NCBI GenBank assembly: GCA_030832695.1
Contig: JAURIP010000133.1
Coordinates: 1 to 5,142 of the forward strand
Reading direction: 5' to 3'
DNA from: Sediminibacterium sp.
GTDB lineage: Bacteria > Bacteroidota > Bacteroidia > Chitinophagales > Chitinophagaceae
Length of the DNA stretch: 5,142 bases
Made by a program: the position numbers and the translations under genes. A model generated the notes under the pieces. It was not told the DNA's origin, searched no databases, and saw nothing but the letters and a program-made list of their open reading frames with translations. Position 1 is the stretch's first letter. Each line of letters opens with the position of its first letter. This document shows, piece by piece, positions 1-5,142 of the stretch.

Positions 1-428
1 CTTTTTTTACCCCAGACCCATTCAATTAAAAATGTAAAATACACTTCCGGTATTTTTCTTATATACTTATCATATTTACCACCCTGCCATAAAAAAACAT
101 TTTTTGCTGTTTGTTGCGTTATGGTACTTGCGCCACCACCAATCGGTATTTTTGATTTTTTTTTCTTTTTTGGTCGCAAGCTTTTTTCAATCGCATCCCA
201 ATCAAAGCCACTATGGTCTGTAAAGGATTGGTCCTCGCTCGCAAGCGCAGCCAATTTAATATTATAGGACATTTCGTTCCATGAAACATAATCTCTTTTT
301 AAACCTAGCCCAAATGCGTTTGTGATTTGCGTAATCGTAATAGGGGGCTCCACCAACTTTATGATAATTACATAACCAAGGGAGCTAATAAATAAATAGA
401 TAAAAATTCGGTAAATTATTTTTAACAC
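1..428 (-). CDS. mtgA: Monofunctional biosynthetic peptidoglycan glycosyltransferase MtgA (GT51), 3' end outside window
   Basis: This enzyme polymerises lipid II into glycan strands at the outer face of the inner membrane, without a transpeptidase domain. The visible 142 codons give an N-terminal membrane anchor (about residues 3-24). The GT51 catalytic motif follows at 65-74 (E-D-Q-S-F-T-D-H-S-G; Glu65 is the expected catalytic residue), then the second hallmark GGGASTITQQTAKN at 97-110, followed by FLW. The segment ending in E-W-V-W-G-K-K at 136-142 matches the region just before the KRI/YLN motif of the family, which lies off the edge, so roughly the last 40 percent is missing. The frame has stop codons TAA and TAG just upstream and no ATG before the catalytic Glu except Met53. 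GTG at 428-426 is the only start that preserves the anchor. It begins 9 bases after the stop of the preceding secreted-protein gene, so the two are probably cotranscribed. A run of five lysines (87-91) precedes the second motif. The family assignment is firm; the start is inferred. Confidence 0.93.
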   Translation of the reverse strand, partial: MLKIIYRIFIYLFISSLGYVIIIKLVEPPITITQITNAFGLGLKRDYVSWNEMSYNIKLAALASEDQSFTDHSGFDWDAIEKSLRPKKKKKSKIPIGGGASTITQQTAKNVFLWQGGKYDKYIRKIPEVYFTFLIEWVWGKK

Positions 429-437
429 AAGCAGCTA

Positions 438-992
438 TTAAAGTATTTCCAAACTAAATCTTTTTCCAATCGGTCGGTAATTTGGATTTGCTTTTCGTAA
501 TAATTTTCCAGCAACCACCGCAACTGCACCACCAATAAGTTTTGGAATATTTTTTTGCTCTAGTATGGGGTCTTTATTGATTAAGCTGTTAATTACATTT
601 AATAACACGTACCCAGCTCCTCCTACCTGTAAAGCTGCACCATTGGTGACGACACTATTATAATGTCCTCTATCCTTTGAGAAAGCTATAATTTCATTAA
701 TATGGAGCACCATTTTTCCTAATCTTAGCGTGTCCTCGCCATAAGTGCCAAATTGCGTCATAACCCTTTGTAATGCAAATTGATTTATTTGAATCGTATC
801 TTCCTTAATTGCTGAAACATAACCAGTTAACCACTGTTGATTACTAAATTGAAAGTTAATATAATCACCTACCGAAAAGGACCGTATGGTAACCCCTTTT
901 TCTTTAAGCAACAATAGGCGCCCCTTCTGTGCGTTTAAGCTGACACAAAAACAAGCAAGGCAGATTGCAAAAAGAAGTGATTTTTTGTTCAT
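438..992 (-). CDS. Hypothetical exported protein with signal peptide and two C-terminal hydrophobic segments
   Basis: I do not recognise a named family with certainty. The 184-residue product starts with a clear Sec signal peptide: MNKK, a hydrophobic core at 5-18, and a likely signal peptidase I site after L-N-A (residue 21) before Gln. Residues 24-105 look like a small beta-rich domain, with alternating hydrophobic strands, the stretch D-Y-I-N-F at 43-47 and G-Y-V-S-A-I-K-E-D-T-I at 57-67. Two glycine-containing hydrophobic segments follow at about 121-138 and 150-166. They could be membrane-inserted helices or membrane-associated, and a basic tail follows. Similar signal-peptide proteins of this size and build are, from memory, common hypotheticals in Bacteroidota; no function follows from that. 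The start is well defined: a TAA lies in frame 9 bases before the ATG and the signal peptide begins at once. The gene lies between the LysE-type exporter and mtgA on the same strand, so an envelope role is plausible but unproven. Confidence 0.75.
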   Translation of the reverse strand: MNKKSLLFAICLACFCVSLNAQKGRLLLLKEKGVTIRSFSVGDYINFQFSNQQWLTGYVSAIKEDTIQINQFALQRVMTQFGTYGEDTLRLGKMVLHINEIIAFSKDRGHYNSVVTNGAALQVGGAGYVLLNVINSLINKDPILEQKNIPKLIGGAVAVVAGKLLRKANPNYRPIGKRFSLEIL

Positions 993-1013
993 TATAGCAA
1001 TTTACAATAAAGG

Positions 1014-1047
1014 CTCGGTTTAAAAAAGTAATTAACCAGTAACCGAG
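1014..1047 (-). repeat. Inverted repeat between the exporter gene and the secreted-protein gene
   Basis: Perfect 7-base arms (1014-1020 and 1041-1047; CTCGGTT and AACCGAG) flank a 20-base AT-rich loop. On the minus strand, the transcribed one, the hairpin would form just after the exporter stop codon and before the secreted-protein start. No clean U-run follows the second arm (it continues CCTTTATTG), so it is a poor intrinsic terminator. It may instead be a weak attenuating or processing hairpin, or a protein-binding site. The loop includes TACTTTTT on the minus strand (1030-1023), one base short of the TAnnTTTG promoter box. The repeat itself is seen directly; any function is a guess. Confidence 0.45.
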
Positions 1048-1056
1048 GATATTTTA

Positions 1057-1698
1057 TTAATATTTTAAGGCTCCAAAAAATAAAGCTGCGCTAAACACAA
1101 GTATAATAATAGCCGAAAGTCGGTTAATCCAAATCAAGTTCTTCTCCGTTAAACTTGTTCGTAACCTACTTGCTAAAGCCACTTTAATTAAATCAGATAA
1201 AAGCAAAAAAACCAAGCAGGTAGCAAAAACGATGAACTTGTACTGAACAGGATTGTTTGTTTCTGCCGCACTTGCTCCAATGGCCGCCGTCCAAGCAAAC
1301 CAAAATATAAACACACTTGGATTTAAGGTATTCATCAAAAAGCCTGAAATATATATTCCTACATAATCTCTTTTTCTAAAAACCTTTTCTTCTCCTTTTT
1401 CGTCAGACTCAATCTTTATTTTTTTAAAGAACAAAGTGTATAAGCCTAATAATAATAAAAATCCTGCACCTGCCATCGCAATTACAGCTTTATGATCTAG
1501 CACCAATAAAAAAATATTTGTAAAAATATTTGCAATGAGTAATAGTCCAATATCACTAGTGGAAACACCTGCAACAAAAAGATAACCCGCTTTCCGACCG
1601 TTCGTTATACTTTGTTTTAGTATGGCAAAAATTACAGGCCCTAAGGAGATACTTAAAATAAGCCCCAACAACAACCCTTTAATAATAGGAGCTAACAT
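1057..1698 (-). CDS. LysE/RhtB-family amino-acid exporter (translocator)
   Basis: This inner-membrane carrier belongs to the LysE superfamily, whose members export amino acids and related small metabolites. The 213-residue length is normal for the family. About six hydrophobic segments are visible (roughly 5-27, 39-61, 70-91, 112-138, 155-178, 188-210). The first carries the family signature around S-L-G-P-V at 18-22, followed by a basic loop (K-Q-S-I-T-N-G-R-K-A-G at 28-38). N-P-S-V-F-I-F-W-F at 126-134 matches the conserved Asn-Pro region of the fourth helix. A charged cytoplasmic-type loop (93-111, many Lys and Glu) separates the two halves. The ATG lies one base after the TAA of the upstream GH3 gene, with only A-rich sequence before it and no Shine-Dalgarno site, which suggests translational coupling. 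The substrate cannot be read from sequence; linkage to an acyl-adenylating enzyme suggests an amino-acid conjugate or amino acid. The family call is confident. Confidence 0.92.
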   Translation of the reverse strand: MLAPIIKGLLLGLILSISLGPVIFAILKQSITNGRKAGYLFVAGVSTSDIGLLLIANIFTNIFLLVLDHKAVIAMAGAGFLLLLGLYTLFFKKIKIESDEKGEEKVFRKRDYVGIYISGFLMNTLNPSVFIFWFAWTAAIGASAAETNNPVQYKFIVFATCLVFLLLSDLIKVALASRLRTSLTEKNLIWINRLSAIIILVFSAALFFGALKY

Positions 1699-1699
1699 T

Positions 1700-3220
1700 T
1701 TATTTATTTTGTATAAAAATTTCCCAATCTTTTAATAGATCTCCTTTTAATACCCTTGGAAATTTATGTTGCCCACCTATTTTTCCCTTCGCTTGCATAA
1801 AATCCATAAAAACATTTTCTTTTAAAACGGTTACGCGTATCCGCTTTAATGCACTTTTTCTTTCGATAGCATAATCGTCGTTGAGGACAATTAATTTTTC
1901 ATCAATTGCTTTTGCTAAAGCAACCCCATCTACCGACTGATCGCAAGCCACATACCAATGATGTCCAAATAAGGAATCTACATTTTCACCTCGAACACCA
2001 TATTCAGGAATGGATAAATTAAATTCCTCACTCACCAAATGAATCGCCTTATTCATATTGTCTACACTTAAGTGTTCGCCTACGATACTTAAAAAATGCT
2101 TGGTTCTTCCGGTGATGATAATTTCCGCATTTTCTTTATCAACAAATCGTACCGTATCGCCAATCAAATAACGCCATGCACCCGCATTGGTGCTAATCAA
2201 TAACGCATAGTCCTTACCCTCTTCTACTTCGTGTATCATTAGTGCTTCTGGATTTTCAACCATTTCTCCATCCGCATCAAAATTATTTTCATCAAACGGC
2301 ACAAATTCAAAAAAGATATGTTGGTTGTAGGAAAGGCGCATGCCCTTTGCATTTTTTTTATCTTGCCAAGCCAAAAAACCTTCACTAGCCAAATAGGTTT
2401 CCACATAAGTAATGGGCTTTCCTAATAACTTTTCAAATCCTACTTTATAGGGCTCGAAGCTTACACCACCGTGAACAAAAAAAGTTAAGTTGGGCCAAAT
2501 CTCATGAATATTTTTAACCTTATATTTTTCGATTACCATTTCAAGACACATTTGAATCCATGCAGGTACACCCGCCAAAAAACCAATGTCCCACTGGGGT
2601 GCCTTTTCAACAATATCAACCAATTTTTTATTCCAATCTTTTTCTTTTGCTATTTTTTTACCTGGTTTATAAAATGGCTGAAACCAAAACGGTGATTTTT
2701 TAGCTGTAATACCACTTAGGTCCCCTGCATAATAACCGGGACCCTTTTGTAAATCAGTACTGCCGCCTAAGGTGAGCATTCCGCTTCCTATAGAGCTCAG
2801 TGAAATTCCCGGATATGTCAATAAGCTAAGTAATTGTTTGATCATGATCACCTTATTGCCCTTGAGCAAATCATTGGTGATGGGGATATACTTACTAGCC
2901 GACTCGCTGGTTCCACTACTTAAAGCGAAATATTTTATTTTTCCTGGCCAGCAGATGTCCTCTTTTCCATCTAGGGTTTGATACCACCATTCATTGTAAA
3001 TTTTATTATAATTATAGGAGGGTACTTTTTGTTGAAAGGCTTTGCCAGGGTGCTTACTTAATAAAATTTGTTCAAAATTATTTTGTTGGCCAAATGCAGT
3101 ATAGCGCGCGCGACGCAATAACTTTTTTAAAACGCGAAGCTGCGCCCTTTTTGGACTTTTTTGGGGGATGCCCAACGCTCTTCTAATCGATTTAGGCAAG
3201 TTAATCTCGAAAATTGGCAT
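1700..3220 (-). CDS. GH3-superfamily acyl-acid amido synthetase-like protein (adenylate-forming)
   Basis: Members of the GH3 (plant auxin-responsive) superfamily are ANL-type enzymes that activate a carboxylate with ATP and, in characterised plant proteins, transfer it to an amino acid. All three nucleotide motifs are visible: S-S-G-T-S-E-S at 101-107 (P-loop-like motif 1), Y-L-A-S-E-G at 276-281 (motif 2, with the metal-binding Glu280), and Y-L-I-G-D at 351-355 (motif 3, Asp355 expected to hold the ribose). The hinge region is G-R-T-K-H-F-L at 371-377. G-G-Q-H-K-F-P-R at 482-489 resembles the C-terminal Q-x-K-x-P-R segment that holds the active-site lysine (Lys486). At 506 residues it is shorter than plant GH3 proteins and typical of bacterial ones. 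It has no signal peptide and is presumably cytosolic. The ATG is preceded immediately by an in-frame TAG, which fixes the start. It is the first gene of the leftward cluster and is followed one base later by an exporter. The family is certain; the acyl and amino substrates of bacterial members are unknown to me. Confidence 0.94.
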   Translation of the reverse strand: MPIFEINLPKSIRRALGIPQKSPKRAQLRVLKKLLRRARYTAFGQQNNFEQILLSKHPGKAFQQKVPSYNYNKIYNEWWYQTLDGKEDICWPGKIKYFALSSGTSESASKYIPITNDLLKGNKVIMIKQLLSLLTYPGISLSSIGSGMLTLGGSTDLQKGPGYYAGDLSGITAKKSPFWFQPFYKPGKKIAKEKDWNKKLVDIVEKAPQWDIGFLAGVPAWIQMCLEMVIEKYKVKNIHEIWPNLTFFVHGGVSFEPYKVGFEKLLGKPITYVETYLASEGFLAWQDKKNAKGMRLSYNQHIFFEFVPFDENNFDADGEMVENPEALMIHEVEEGKDYALLISTNAGAWRYLIGDTVRFVDKENAEIIITGRTKHFLSIVGEHLSVDNMNKAIHLVSEEFNLSIPEYGVRGENVDSLFGHHWYVACDQSVDGVALAKAIDEKLIVLNDDYAIERKSALKRIRVTVLKENVFMDFMQAKGKIGGQHKFPRVLKGDLLKDWEIFIQNK

Positions 3221-3254
3221 CTACAGAATCGTTTTATATTTTAAAGATTATTCG

Positions 3255-3262
3255 CAAAAATA
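3255..3262 (-). promoter_or_regulatory. Putative Bacteroidota-type -7 box for the leftward GH3 cluster
   Basis: On the minus strand these bases read TATTTTTG, an exact match to the Bacteroidota sigma-factor -7 consensus TAnnTTTG. A start site about 4 bases downstream would leave a leader of roughly 30 bases before the GH3 ATG. No good TTG-type -33 element is seen at the usual distance upstream. An exact match in AT-rich DNA can arise by chance, but the position in the only divergent gap supports it. Confidence 0.5.
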
Positions 3263-3287
3263 GGAATGTTATTCGAGTAAACGACCC

Positions 3288-3295
3288 TACTTTTG
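3288..3295 (+). promoter_or_regulatory. Putative Bacteroidota-type -7 box for the phosphatase-thiL pair
   Basis: TACTTTTG matches the TAnnTTTG consensus exactly and is followed by CAT and then the ATG at 3299. With the usual spacing, transcription would begin at or within a couple of bases of the start codon, so the mRNA would be leaderless or nearly so. The -33 side is weak: nothing like a clean TTG lies about 19 bases upstream (around 3265-3270). The box also contains an in-frame TTG codon (3293), which is unlikely to be the real start because it lies inside the promoter element. Confidence 0.6.
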
Positions 3296-3298
3296 CAT

Positions 3299-4075
3299 AT
3301 GTTTAAAAATACACTTTTACAAGCAATTGACGCAGGCGCAGTTGAACTTAGGCGCTTTTTTAACGGATCCTTCACCATTTCTAGTAAGGCCAGTATCAAT
3401 GATTTAGTTACCGAGGCAGATCATGCTTCTGAAAAAGCTATTTTTACCGTAATTCAAAAAAATTATCCTGATCATTTTATATTAAGTGAGGAAACGGGTG
3501 CGCTTCCACAAGATTCTGACTATAAGTGGATTATTGATCCCATTGACGGCACCATTAATTTTGCGAATGGCATTCCAATTTGTTGTGTAAGTATTGGCTT
3601 GGAACACAAGGGTCAAATGATTATGGGCGCAGTATATAATCCCTTCATGAATGAAATGTTTATTGCAGAGCGTGGACAAGGCGCAACCTTGAATGATAAA
3701 AAAATTCAAGTAAGCGATAAGTCTGATTTATTAACGAGCTGTTTGGTAACAGGCTTTCCTTATCAATATTTAGATACTGCCAACGGCCCTTTACAAATTT
3801 TTGAAAAATTAATTCGCAAGGCCATTCCTGTTCGCCGATTAGGAAGTGCAGCCCTTGATTTATGTTGGACAGCGGCAGGAAGGTTTGATGGTTTTTATGA
3901 ACACAAATTACAAGCTTGGGATAGTGCTGCAGGATTTTTAATTGTAGAAGAAGCGGGTGGAAAAGTCACAGATTTGCAAGGAAATAAATACACACCTTAC
4001 AATCCCGGTATTATTGCTACCAATGGAAAAATTCACCAACAACTACAATCGGTTATTAACGGAGGAACAATTTAA
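3299..4075 (+). CDS. Inositol-monophosphatase-family phosphatase (SuhB-like)
   Basis: This is a Mg-dependent, lithium-sensitive-type phosphomonoesterase of the IMPase superfamily, expected in the cytosol; classic members hydrolyse myo-inositol-1-phosphate. The 258-residue length is typical. Metal-site residues are visible: S-E-E at 63-65, D-P-I-D-G-T at 80-85 (Asp80, Asp83) and W-D-S-A-A-G at 207-212 (Asp208), followed by E-E-A-G-G at 217-221. The stretch R-R-L-G-S-A-A-L-D at 179-187 is the usual subfamily feature. I chose ATG at 3299. A TTG two codons earlier (3293) is in frame, but it sits in a promoter box and adds only two residues. The gene is divergent from the GH3 gene and is followed 8 bases later by thiL, so the pair is probably one transcript. 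Relatives act on histidinol phosphate, fructose bisphosphate, NADP or PAP, so the substrate is not settled and I give no symbol, although suhB is the closest familiar name. Confidence 0.95.
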   Translation: MFKNTLLQAIDAGAVELRRFFNGSFTISSKASINDLVTEADHASEKAIFTVIQKNYPDHFILSEETGALPQDSDYKWIIDPIDGTINFANGIPICCVSIGLEHKGQMIMGAVYNPFMNEMFIAERGQGATLNDKKIQVSDKSDLLTSCLVTGFPYQYLDTANGPLQIFEKLIRKAIPVRRLGSAALDLCWTAAGRFDGFYEHKLQAWDSAAGFLIVEEAGGKVTDLQGNKYTPYNPGIIATNGKIHQQLQSVINGGTI

Positions 4076-4083
4076 TATTTTTT

Positions 4084-5124
4084 ATGTCAACAGAAAGAAC
4101 AGAAATTGAAAAGCTAGGCGAGTTTGGTTTAATAGATCATCTTACCGAAAATTTTGAAATTCAAAATGTATCCACTGTTTTATCCATTGGGGATGACGCT
4201 GCAGTGATTGATCATTTTGGAAAACAAACAGTGATCACAACTGACTTGTTAATTGAAGGTGTGCACTTCGATTTAATGTATACACCTTTAAAACACTTAG
4301 GATACAAGTCAGTCATTGTTAATTTAAGCGACATTTTTGCAATGAATGCACAACCCACGCAAATCACAATGAGTATTGCTTTTAGCAATCGGTTTAGCTT
4401 GGAAGCGTTAAATGAATTTTATGATGGTGTTCATCACGCTTGTGAATTATATGGTGTTGATTTAATCGGTGGCGATACGAGTACCTCGCAAAAAGGATTC
4501 ATTATTTCTGTAACAGCTATTGGCGAAGTAAGTCCAGATAAATATGTAAAACGTAGCACTGCTGAAAGTGGGGATTTGATTTGTGTGTCGGGTGATTTGG
4601 GTGGTGCTTTTTTGGGATTAACTTTAATGGAACGCGAGAAACAAATATTTTTAGAAAATCCTAAAGTACAACCTACATTAGAGAATGAAGATTATATTGT
4701 TGGCAGGTTGTTGAGACCAGAAGCAAGAAAAGATATTTTAGATATTCTAGAACAACAGGAGATACTTCCTACAGCCATGATGGACATTAGTGATGGCCTA
4801 AGTAGTGATGTGCTGCATTTGTGTAAACAAAGCAATTTAGGTTGTCGTATTTATGAAGATAAAATTCCTATTCATGAGGATACCAAAGCTGCTGCGTTTA
4901 AGTTTGGTTTGGATCCAACAGTGTGTGCATTAAACGGCGGCGAGGATTATGAATTATTATTTACCATGAAACAATCCGATTATGATAAAATTACTTTGCA
5001 AGAAGAAATTAGTGTGATTGGTTATATGTGTGATGCAGAAGAGGGTACTAAAATTATTACTAAAGGAAAAAATGTTTTTGATATTACTGCACAAGGATGG
5101 AATGCATTTGGCAACAAAGCATAA
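4084..5124 (+). CDS. thiL: Thiamine-monophosphate kinase ThiL
   Basis: ThiL phosphorylates thiamine monophosphate with ATP to give thiamine diphosphate, the last step of cofactor synthesis, in the cytosol. The N-terminal AIRS-like domain shows I-G-D-D-A-A-V at 35-41, T-D-L-L-I-E-G-V-H-F at 53-62 and L-G-Y-K-S-V-I-V-N-L-S-D at 72-83. L-I-G-G-D-T-S at 127-133 follows. The C-terminal half has S-G-D-L-G at 169-173, R-P-E-A-R at 211-215, M-D-I-S-D-G-L-S-S-D at 233-242 and L-N-G-G-E-D-Y-E-L-L-F at 283-293. These glycine/aspartate motifs bind metal and nucleotide. At 346 residues it is slightly longer than the enterobacterial enzyme but complete. The ATG lies 8 bases after the phosphatase stop. A GGAGGA stretch (4061-4066) is 17 bases upstream, too far for a normal ribosome site, and it encodes Gly-Gly at the end of the preceding gene. 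No other thiamine genes and no TPP riboswitch are visible here. Confidence 0.97.
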   Translation: MSTERTEIEKLGEFGLIDHLTENFEIQNVSTVLSIGDDAAVIDHFGKQTVITTDLLIEGVHFDLMYTPLKHLGYKSVIVNLSDIFAMNAQPTQITMSIAFSNRFSLEALNEFYDGVHHACELYGVDLIGGDTSTSQKGFIISVTAIGEVSPDKYVKRSTAESGDLICVSGDLGGAFLGLTLMEREKQIFLENPKVQPTLENEDYIVGRLLRPEARKDILDILEQQEILPTAMMDISDGLSSDVLHLCKQSNLGCRIYEDKIPIHEDTKAAAFKFGLDPTVCALNGGEDYELLFTMKQSDYDKITLQEEISVIGYMCDAEEGTKIITKGKNVFDITAQGWNAFGNKA

Positions 5125-5127
5125 TTA

Positions 5128-5135
5128 CACTAGTG
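5128..5135. repeat. Short palindrome just after thiL
   Basis: CACTAGTG is a perfect 8-base palindrome that begins three bases after the thiL stop. It is flanked by ATTA on the left and, after one unpaired A, GTAAT on the right, giving an imperfect longer inverted repeat. It might be the start of a terminator, but the window ends before any T-run can be seen. Confidence 0.25.
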
Positions 5136-5142
5136 AGTAATC

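Noticed and set aside
2839..2850. Perfect 12-base palindrome TGATCATGATCA
   Set aside because: It lies inside the GH3 coding sequence and spells ordinary Ile-Met-Ile codons. No second copy was noticed, so chance is the simplest explanation.
2504..2981. Two small plus-strand open frames (2504-2695 and 2772-2981)
   Set aside because: They lie wholly antisense to the GH3 gene, whose protein has all its family motifs there. Their translations look like shadow sequence rich in Phe, Ile and Leu, with no recognisable domain.
3293..3295. TTG as start of the phosphatase gene
   Set aside because: It sits inside the predicted -7 box, adds only two residues, and an ATG follows two codons later.
3482..3709. 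Minus-strand open frame of 75 codons
   Set aside because: It is antisense to the phosphatase catalytic core and has no recognisable features.
4061..4066. GGAGGA resembling a strong Shine-Dalgarno site before thiL
   Set aside because: It is 17 bases from the ATG, too far for normal use. It encodes two glycines at the end of the phosphatase, and no alternative in-frame start lies closer.
1..5142. CRISPR arrays, tRNA or rRNA genes, riboswitches, insertion sequences
   Set aside because: No regular direct repeats, no transposase-like reading frame and no recognisable RNA gene were seen. The gaps are too short to hold a TPP riboswitch before thiL.

Overview
This AT-rich window appears to come from a member of the Bacteroidota, possibly the Chitinophagales/Sphingobacteriia side. 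The pointers are TAnnTTTG-type promoter boxes in the divergent gap, no convincing Shine-Dalgarno sites before most starts, a bacterial GH3-family protein, and a small secreted protein of a style common in that phylum. The lineage below phylum is inference. All six genes are intact or edge-truncated, with no sign of decay, insertion sequences, tRNA/rRNA genes or CRISPR. Only short gaps lie between genes, none over 100 bases.

Layout: the window divides at a divergent intergenic region (3221-3298). Leftward on the minus strand runs a tight four-gene cluster. First is a GH3-superfamily adenylate-forming enzyme (1700-3220). One base later comes a LysE/RhtB-type exporter (1057-1698). After a 64-base gap containing an inverted repeat comes an unrecognised signal-peptide protein (438-992). 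Nine bases after that starts monofunctional peptidoglycan glycosyltransferase mtgA (1-428, GTG start, cut by the window edge). Rightward on the plus strand are an inositol-monophosphatase-family phosphatase (3299-4075) and, 8 bases on, thiamine-monophosphate kinase thiL (4084-5124). The last 18 bases hold a short palindrome just after thiL, possibly the start of a terminator.

How the genes may work together: the right-hand pair is housekeeping metabolism (phosphate monoester hydrolysis; last step of thiamine diphosphate synthesis). The left-hand cluster is more intriguing. GH3 enzymes activate carboxylic acids as acyl-adenylates and, in plants, join them to amino acids. LysE-family carriers export amino acids and related small molecules. 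The near-zero spacing between the two suggests co-translation and, as a hypothesis only, a make-and-export pair for an acyl-amino-acid conjugate. The two downstream genes act at or beyond the inner membrane. The divergent region carries two exact TAnnTTTG boxes 25 bases apart on opposite strands; the rightward one is so close to the ATG that the phosphatase mRNA is predicted to be leaderless or nearly so.
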